Shown here one piece after another: positions 55,990 to 64,000 of a DNA stretch of 64,000 nucleotides. Where the stretch lies: contig NC_088295.1 in assembly GCF_032854445.1 (NCBI RefSeq), positions 76,786,028 to 76,850,027 of the forward strand. Direction: 5' to 3'. The stretch is from Liolophura sinensis (Eukaryota; Mollusca; Polyplacophora; Chitonida; Chitonidae). The notes beneath the pieces were generated by a model that saw nothing but the letters and a program-made list of their open reading frames with translations, made no database searches and was not told the origin of the DNA. Made by a program: the position numbers and the translations under genes. Each line of letters begins with the position of its first letter. The stretch's first letter is position 1.

Positions 55990-58900
55990 TGTTGGCGTGT
56001 GCAAATGTACCTCAACATGGTAAAATCTGTTCGCGCATGTAAAACAGTGTTATATTCAAATTATATACCTGCTCCTGTTGTCTCATGGTTTTAAATTGTA
56101 TAGACCTATTGTATATTCAACCATGAACGTGAACTATGTTCAACATGAAACTTGTGCATACATGTACTGGTTTGTTCACTTTGTTTTTGTATGTAGCTTC
56201 AATATAAATAGAAATTCCTTTTGTTTAACACCTTACTCTGTTGAAGGCGATAGATTGTCGCTACAACATAAGTACATAATATACATTGTCCAGTAGAACA
56301 GATTTATAGTGTTATCTTTTATCAGCCAAATCGATATACCTTCGTGTTTGTAGTCTTCTGTACTTAGTAATTCAGATACAAACTCAGCTGTTACCAATAC
56401 TAATTTCTATTCAGATCTGATAAGGAGAGCAGTAACAAATTGGATTACTTCGTAATCTGCAGCATGGTCTAATCTTATCAGCCTACAAAGGGCTCATTTA
56501 ATCAACACCAAGGCATTTCTATGAGATTTTGTCAACCTACCTTTGTTAACATTTCGTTCAAAGCTGTCAATTGTCGTTTGTTTCCATATAATGTATTATT
56601 TGCTCCTGCTCCTTTAGAAACACAAGGTGTTGTTGTTGTTTTTTTTTTTTGTTTCTTTTTGCTTTTTTTCTAAAAGGAAGATAGAATAAACTGAATCCAG
56701 AAGTGAATCGATCTTGCACTTATCATTCTAAACCTTCAGTGGAGTTACTGTTATTTCAGCAGGCCTTTCCAAAGCAGATTCGATACTGCGTAGCCAGACT
56801 GTTTATTGTATTCCAAATTTGGAGGAAAGTTTGAGAAAGCGACCGGTACATGTTGTGCACTCGTAATTGCAATAAATTTACAAGACTTCACAGAATCTAG
56901 AGTAAACCAAAACAATGGGCTGCGGTCAGGTAGTTAGCAAATCGTCACACGTAACCAGGGGAATTCTCAGGTTGGCTAAAATAACTTCTCTAACTGTTTA
57001 AATTTAAATTGTTTGAACAGTCCCTAGTACTTTGGCTAAAGCAGCAATAGGTAAAGAAAATGCATTAATGTTAATAACATCTTATGCTCTACCATTACTC
57101 AAACTGCCATCACATTTAATAAACAAACATATCTACCAGCGGAACCATGGTTCATGCCGGAATATTATACAAAAGACAGCAGCAAGAAGCTTAACACCAC
57201 AACGGCGACTGCCGGGTAAAGGAAGTTAGTTAGTCACACTTAGCAGGTAATTCGCCATCTATTAATTTACCTCGGTTAGGGCTTTCTTCTAGCTCTTTTT
57301 GTAACTGCTTGAACGTGAAATTTTTTTTAGTTTAGTGAACCTGTGCTATACGTTGTTTTCGGTCTACCAAATTAGTTTACAGTTTAAAAACAGACATCAG
57401 CGGAAGGTCCCTTTCTCTTTCAGGGCTGGAAATAGTTTTACAGAGAAAAACCTTTCTTCTGAAGCGGACATTGAAAAGTAAAGTTTTCAACAAAATAAAA
57501 CTTTGATAAACGTTTATGGACGTATCTGTTAAATGTATAATTATGATTCCTTTACTTGCGTTTAAACGATTTCAATTCTCATCCTCGACTCAGTCATCAG
57601 AATGTAAACATGAAGAATGCCGAACCGGGGCTGACGGCCGTTAAATTTAATGTAATTTCTGACGCTTCTGCAAGCACTTGAAATGGGGGTACGAATGAAG
57701 GTAATTTACTCGTTAGGATTTTTTTCTTCGCTACAAGTAAAGCTGAGAAAGAAACGCAGGCGGCCTGAACATCCCCACCAATGGGAGGTCGCTGTTGGGT
57801 TATCCTAAAAGTTAGGCCTAATTCTTCCAGAGGTTGCTGGCGTCATGTACGGAACTGGGGTAACGGGGACCAGCTATATATCGTGCAATATGTTCAGAAG
57901 CCTATGATTATCTTCACAATCGCTGTTCAGGAAAAGCCAAGGGAATCTCTTTGCTCCACATCTGATTTAGTTAGCTGTTGACTTTCTAACTTTTCGAAAC
58001 ACTCCTATTTACGCCTACTATGCTAGGTCTATCCGATCATCATAGTGAGATTTTTACTTAGTTCCGGGTCGTGATAGCTAGCCGTGCAGGGCTGTCCCAT
58101 TTCCTGACCATCTGGGTTGTCCGTGACTACAGATGAGTATTTATGGCCTCATACCAAAACAGCATTCCATTTTGTACGTATACAGCCGCATCTAAAAAAT
58201 CTTCTTATATTAATTTACATGGAATGTATCTGAATCGAGCCTGTCAATGAACGTAAACTGAGACATCTATCGTAAGATACAAGATTGCAGCAATCCGTCT
58301 TTGCCACACGCCTCTCAATATTCTCTGTAAGTGTGTTCAAAAACCCCACAGTATCGTCAGACTTCAATGCCAGTTGATTATTAAAATAACGTTTTCCCTA
58401 CGATGAAAGGTCATCACCGTGATCATGGTGATTATACTGATAATTTTAGCTTTATGATAACAGTTTTAGGTTCATGTCGTTGATGAAATAAATGGTCAAA
58501 CGGAAATAGAAACTCGTGCAATCTATGCGTAAAAACAGACATGCGTATACCCGCCGTCAGCCAGTTAGGCCAATTCCCAAAAGAACGTATAACACAAACC
58601 ACCAATGTATATAAAGTACGAAAATAGGAAGGAATCATGCAAAGAGAAGAAGTCGATAGTTTTCATGGATGTTGGAAAGACGAAAAGTATACTCTAGGCA
58701 GTGTGTACCTCAGCGCAAAGTCCTTGAACTCGTAGGCTATTGGTGATTTGAGTGCCTTTGACAGATATATTCAGCCTCCTGAATTTAACCTCCTGAATAC
58801 AAGAAAAAAAACGATGTTCGGTCACAGCTATATCCATTAAGTCTTAATGAGTTAGGAATTGTTCCCCAAAATGACCCTTGGTGTCACGAAACCGTCTGGT

Positions 58901-59760
58901 TATCCCGGGTTCCTAAAAGTGATAATACTAATCAAGTTTCCAACCTGTTTTCCAACCTGCAAATCGCCTGCTAACTGCTTCTCGGCGACTTTTAGTCTCT
59001 CTGAATGTGTTTGTAGACGCCATGGTAACGAGCCACTGATATAAACCGCAATAAATGCTCGTGACATAAGTATGTGATTTGTGCTTTACATGTGAACGAC
59101 ACTGTTGCACGCGATGTTTGGAGCAGTGTTTGGGTTTTTTTTTATAGGAATGTATTACAGTGTAACTTTCAATGAAGGTTTTAGCACGATATGTCTAACA
59201 ATGTAATGAGGTTTGTATTTTTCAGAATAGTTTGAGCTGTGAAGAGCAGGACTACGAGTCCACAAAGAAAAGCCAGAGGAGATAGCCAGCGGCACGAGGA
59301 TCAGCATCTCCTGCCTGGAGTCAATAATAAAAACATTACACAACATTAGCACGTATTTTGATACTATTCGACCTAAAGTAGGTGGCAAAAAGAACAAACA
59401 ATTCTGTTCTAACTTTGGGTGTGTGGTAGGTATTATCATGGGTGTAGGATACTTGTACAATAAATGAGGGCTACGGGTGGGTACTAAGGGTATCTTAGCC
59501 ACCAATGCACAGCCAGTTCTCATCTGCAATCGCATGAATTTCATATTCGGTGACACTGAAATATAGTGACGTATACCTCACTTTATGAACAATTAATACC
59601 ATTTGTTGTGACACATGTTACAAGTTACACAAGTTATGTGATATTTTACCGGTTCTGACAGGACGTGCACAGAAGAAACAAAGTTAATAAAACAGAAGTT
59701 TATTAATACTTTTATCATCTACATAATCAGTACATACCTTAGTATTTGTAAGCTAGTTTA
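55990..59760. other. Repeat C and D patchwork without recognised genes
   Basis: Contains repeat D copies near 56930 and 57205 and a repeat C copy at 57450-58530. A T-run (56638-56650) and frames such as 59155-59556 (minus, 133 codons) show no supportable coding signal. Confidence 0.4.
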
Positions 59761-59762
59761 AG

Positions 59763-60245
59763 TCGAAATCGAGGTTCCACTGTTGTCATCGCTGTTTTAG
59801 TAATCCAGATACAACCTGTTTCAACTGTTGTCATCGCTGTTTAGTAATTCAGGTACAACCTGTTTCAACTGTTGCCATCGCTGTTTAGTAATCCAGGTAC
59901 AACCTGTTTCAACTGTTGTCATCGCTGTTTAGTATTCAGGTACAACCTGTTTCAACTGTTGTCATCGCTGTTTAGTAATCCAGGTACAACCTGTTTCCAC
60001 TGTTGTCATCGCTGTTTAGTAATTCAGGTACAACCTGTTTCAACTGTTGCCATCGCTGTTTAGTAATCCAGGTACAACCTGTTTCAACTGTTGTCATCGC
60101 TGTTTAGTATTCAGGGTACAATCTGTTTCAACTGTTGTCATCGCTGTTTAGTAATTCAGGTACAACCTGTTTCATCTGTTGTCATCGCTGTTTAGTAATC
60201 CTTGTACATGTTTCAACTGGTTTCATCGCTGTTTAGTAATCTATT
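59763..60245 (+). repeat. 44-bp tandem array (about 11 copies)
   Basis: Unit TTTCAACTGTTGTCATCGCT followed by GTTTAGTAATCCAGGTACAACCTG. CCAGG and TCAGG variants alternate. The plus frame of 59872-60063 is a product of the repeat. Confidence 0.95.
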
Positions 60246-60249
60246 TGGA

Positions 60250-61848
60250 AAGGTAGTAATGATAAACAGTAAAAAAAAAACCTTAGCGACAAACTAGATT
60301 ACTTTATAATCTGCTAATGTTTTCCCTTTCGCTTTCTGTAGTAACTGAATAAATATCAAAGTAGTAAGGGCAAACTTTATCGGAATAAATACATTTCGAA
60401 ATTTCTTAAAAATTATATTTATTTATGATTTAATTGTCGAAAAAGCCCCTTGTGCCTCTGCTCCCTATAAAGAAACAAGGTTTGCTTTTCAGAACACCCT
60501 AAATCCACACTGAGTCTAATACGTTTTATTTTCTCTGACCTTTTAAAATCAGATTATGGCTAAAGGCAGCCAGATTATTTTCTATTTGATGTAAATGTCT
60601 TTATACCGGTCTTTTAAAGTGACATTGAAGACTGGGACTTAATGATGTCTTTAACAAGATATATGTTGTTCCATGCGCATGTGCCTAATAAAGATAACAG
60701 AAAGGAGAGTAAAACAAGGGAAAAGCGATGATAGTGTGATAGTGGCAAATGTCACGCGTAACTGATGAAATTAGGTGTGTGTCAATTATAGGGCTGACTA
60801 AGCTGAGGCATGTTAACGCGAAGCAGGCGACAGATCACACTATCTGTCTCTTGGTATGGGAAATAAGCCTCTTGTTTACCTCCCTCAGTCAGGATGTTAT
60901 TCCAACAGTTCCTGTACATACTTACTTACAGTAGTAATAGTTTAAACGCAAGCAAACTGCAGTGATGTCAAAAGATTGCCTGATGTTTTAAAATTTCTCA
61001 AAATGGTGTGTTGCCATCACATTAAGTAAACAAAAACATTTTATGCAGGAATAAATATGGGCAGTGTAATAGCTGGCAAACAACATATATGGGCAATGTA
61101 ATAGATGGCAAACAGTCAGACGTAACAGTAAAATATTAGGGTTTTATAACAGTAACAACTTTTAGTATCATACCTTCAACAAAAATAGGTAAAAATATAG
61201 TAATATGTCGTCAGGCATATATTGCACTGACTACTGTCTTAGTACTATCTGATTTATATTTGCAAATGTCTGTAAAACCCCAAGTAAGAGATCTCTTCCT
61301 ATGTGTCCCTTAGGATACATCTTAACGAAGGATTGTGTTTTGACACCATAGCGATTCTCCCCAAGGTACGATTGGGAAATAAAGTATCTCACGAAGCAGT
61401 CCGAAGTAGATTAGTGTGCCAAGGTTAACCGTAGACCTTCTGGGACAAGAATGTTATTAATACTTATTAACAGTCCTCGGCCGCAAGCCGAGTCCCTCCT
61501 GTGTTACTTTCTGTGTCTAGTGTTCCTGTACACATATTTTATCTGATTTAAGCTCTAGTTTCCCCGCTAAAGTTCTGCTTTACGTATGCCATTCTGGAGC
61601 TCTGTGACTTAATGTGACCTCGCCATGTCAAATACGGTGATACCCAAGCCCAGATGGGAACTGGTAGACAGGGTTTCGATCAACTGGTTAACACGTGCCC
61701 CTTGCGGAAATTCATTACTTAACCAGTAGTTTGGGTTCGAAGATGTACACTTTGTATCATCACATTTGCTAATTATATATAATATTTGATGTTTCGTACG
61801 AAATACTGCTAAAGGTTCAAACATGAAACGTTCAGACAGCATTCTTGG
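60250..61848. other. Intergenic DNA with two repeat D copies
   Basis: Repeat D cores near 60715-60780 (GTGTGATAGTGGCAAATGTC) and 61060-61140. Nothing else recognised. Confidence 0.4.
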
Positions 61849-62295
61849 GTGGTCTTTATTTCACAGTATATGTTAAGACGTCGCTATAGGGATAAGACTA
61901 ACATGTGTTTGAAAATCAAAACTCTTAACGAGCAATTGCAAGACATCAATGCGACTTGTTTACCAAAGTCATGTTTAAGTAACGCGTGTGATCGCTTTTG
62001 TATGTTTCTACGCCGTTCTAAGAGATACACATGCTGTACGTATAATGGAAACTTACTTCGTTTAAATACATTATATTTTCAACAACTTACATGGGTAGCA
62101 CGTGAAGTCTTGAATTTCTTCACTCTCATACACAATACATTAATGGGAATACAAATTTCATATTTTATAGCGGTACTTAAAAATAATCACCAGCATAGAG
62201 ACGGAAAAACTGAATCATTGAATATAGTAACAGTCAGGTTTAAAAAGAGTCTGTTTACATTTGATTTGTATTTTTTATATTTGATTTGTGTTTAA
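61849..62295 (+). CDS. Uncharacterised ORF, 148 codons (tentative)
   Basis: One of the longest non-repeat frames in the window. It contains MLRRRYRDKTNMCLKIKTL, a Cys-rich middle (CLPKSCLSNACDRFC) and a hydrophobic, Phe/Tyr-rich end. No family was recognised. Its 3' end runs into a SINE, which argues against a conserved native C-terminus. Length alone does not prove coding in this AT-rich DNA. Confidence 0.25.
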   Translation: MVFISQYMLRRRYRDKTNMCLKIKTLNEQLQDINATCLPKSCLSNACDRFCMFLRRSKRYTCCTYNGNLLRLNTLYFQQLTWVAREVLNFFTLIHNTLMGIQISYFIAVLKNNHQHRDGKTESLNIVTVRFKKSLFTFDLYFLYLICV

Positions 62296-62535
62296 GGCCG
62301 TACTAAAGACCATTTCACTTCAACGACGGCGATCGGCATTGTGGTGGGAGGAAACCGGGCAGAGCACGGAAGAAACCCAACCCAAATCCGCAGGTTGCTG
62401 ATAGACCTTTAAGCAAACAACCGGAAAGGAAGTCAGCATGAGCTAGTCTTGAAATCACAGCGACCGCATCGGTGAGAAGCCGCTTGGTCTTCGCGCCATT
62501 CAGGCTCGTTAACTACTTCGGCCACGGAAGCCCAA
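62275..62535 (-). repeat. tRNA-derived SINE (family A), near full length but diverged
   Basis: TTGATTTGTGTTTAAGGCCG, GGCATTGTGGTGGGAGGAAA, CCGCAGGTTGCTGATAGACC, GTCTTGAAATCACAGCGACC and GGCCACGGAAGCCC at the head end. Confidence 0.82.
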
Positions 62536-62539
62536 TTTT

Positions 62540-64000
62540 ACATATTCTGGTTTAGGCCTTACACCCGACTCTTTAGAATCGCTAGGAGCCCACAAACAAC
62601 GTAAACCCCTATATATAATCGACTGAAGACTGTTTACTGTGTATGGTCAGGATGTTGCAATCCTTGTGTTTTGACCCTCCATACATCACGTCTGTTGCAG
62701 AATTAACATCGAGCAGTAACGGTAAAGTCTGACAAATAGAAAGAGAATGAATTAATGATGGTTGTCCTGCGCTAAAGCCCACTGACTGCATGTTCCTACA
62801 CGATATGGATCAGCATTCTAAAGTTCTGAAACGTGCCTAATGTGGAAATATGGGCGGCCTGATTTTATACGCGGTTTTACTGAGCCTGTTATAAGTGGTC
62901 TGCTAGATGTACACCCTGGGAAGAAATAACTACTCCACAGAATCACAGTCACACCAACGTTTAGTCATCGAGTATCACTTTTCTCTCCAAGCAGAGCTTT
63001 TTTGATAGAAAATTAAGAAATAATGTTTTGTCCGTAAAAGATATTACAACAAACCGGAAGTTATGACGAATTATGTTTTTGTTTTTACTGGTGTCATTGA
63101 TCGGTGCAGTGATGGGTTCCTAAATGTAGCTTTCGTTCATATGGCTTCTATATGCTAAACCAAATCGAAACGGTGGCTTGCGCTTTAGGCTTTTCGCCCA
63201 CAGGGAACACATCAAATAAGTAAGTAATAGTTAGAAAACTTAAACTGTGGCAATTGCTATGATTTTTACTCAATTATTACTAGTATAACTATAAACACTG
63301 TGTCTGTAACTTTTACTCCATTTACTCCAGTGTTTTTTGTGAGTGTCGCAACGTTATGTGTCGTAATTGTTAAATATGTTTATCCGGTTGACAAGATTCA
63401 GTGTACGGTATTTGTTTAATATACTCTACCTGGATTACTCAAAGTACAACAGTAACATAGTATAACCAGTTTCAGGATGTGAATAAAACCTTTCGGGAAT
63501 CTTTATCACAATTCTAGCGTTATGATAACCTTTCAAATTAAAATTTATCAAATCAGTTCTGTATCAAGTACTCATTTATCTAACATGAGGTATGATGAGA
63601 CTGGCCATCACGTCATATATATTGTGTTCACGGGAAGAAGACGATAGCTCAGGTTAGATGCTTCTGCGTGTGTGGCAAAGCAATGACAAAATGCATTCAG
63701 ATTAATACAGCAACACTAGATAATGATATTCAATGGTTTGTAATCAACCTGTCAGTTCCCATACAGAGGAAGCCGTTTTAAACCGGCTTTGAAATCACTT
63801 CTGGGCTTTCCTATTCTTTTGAAAGAGAGAGAGAGAGAGTCATATCTGGTACAGGCGCCAGAGAAATGAAAGTTTTAGAATCAGGTACGACCATATTACA
63901 TGACGATCATTTTGTCTCGTGTGTGGACAGATGTCTGTGGAGCGCAGTAGCTTGTGGACAATCCCCATTCTTCGATGACAAACGTGGAGAGAGTATGGTT
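62540..64000. other. Intergenic DNA, nothing recognised
   Basis: A short GA run lies near 63823-63838. No gene, array or known interspersed family was seen. Confidence 0.4.

Larger units (their letters stand above)
48180..58530. repeat. Low-copy diverged repeat family C (at least three long copies)
   Basis: Blocks recur in the same order at 48.2-49.7, 52.4-53.5 and 57.5-58.5 kb. One is a TTAAATTTAATGTAATT block followed by an AAATGAAGGTAATTTA block. Another is a GAACATC-CCA-TGGGAG block. Another contains ACAGATGAGTATT and TACCAAAACAGCAT. The last is CTTTAYGATAACAGYTTTAG. Similarity is clear but decayed, and both orientations occur (the arms above). No transposase, LTR or TIR was recognised; it may be an unknown non-autonomous element or ancient segmental duplication. 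Confidence 0.7.

Noticed and set aside
59155-59556. 133-residue minus-strand frame
   Set aside because: No motif or splice context; it lies in repeat-rich AT-rich sequence and is probably chance.

Overview
This window is eukaryotic, AT-rich and intron- and repeat-dominated. It has no bacterial features. Two short interspersed repeat families recur in it. One is tRNA-derived and ends in a TTTA/TAAA tail, and its body is of a kind common in molluscs and other lophotrochozoans. Together with the protein matches, this points to a marine invertebrate, most likely a mollusc. That assignment is inference from memory of repeat families and was not checked by search.

Three host genes can be read from exon-level protein homology with matching splice sites and phases. 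(1) 1.36-2.73 kb, minus strand: the first coding exons of RNF32, a RING/IQ E3-ligase-like protein; the rest lies off the left edge. (2) 3.90-11.64 kb, plus strand: complete translin (TSN) in six coding exons, head to head with RNF32 about 1.2 kb away. (3) 23.2-28.3 kb, plus strand, possibly reaching 32.65 kb: a divergent polypeptide GalNAc-transferase-like gene (GALNT family). It lacks the DxH metal site and carries several reading-frame breaks.

Mobile DNA: a Tc1-type DD34E transposon with intact termini but a dead transposase (19.83-21.36 kb); a 416-bp palindromic MITE with TA duplication (18.60-19.02 kb); a truncated Ty3/gypsy element of the Gmr1 type, in which integrase precedes reverse transcriptase and the gag is SCAN-like (40.2-43.55 kb); an antisense fragment of a second gypsy reverse transcriptase (43.56-44.03 kb); a Penelope-like GIY-YIG fragment (55.5-56.0 kb); and about ten copies or fragments of the tRNA-derived SINE.

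Tandem repeats are very abundant, with at least eleven arrays. The most striking fills TSN intron 4 with about 50 copies of a 56-bp unit copied from the 3' end of exon 4, splice donor included. Others are a 33-bp array open in both directions, a 47-bp array following a putative lectin exon, an array of about 32 bp containing a 200-N gap, and a pentanucleotide tract of about 0.9 kb with a switched central block. From 48 to 61 kb the sequence is a patchwork of diverged low-copy repeats, including a 0.65-kb inverted repeat and a 0.38-kb direct repeat.

Several conserved exons contain small indels that break the frame. Because this also affects translin, whose splice sites are all intact, consensus-sequence errors must be considered alongside true gene decay.
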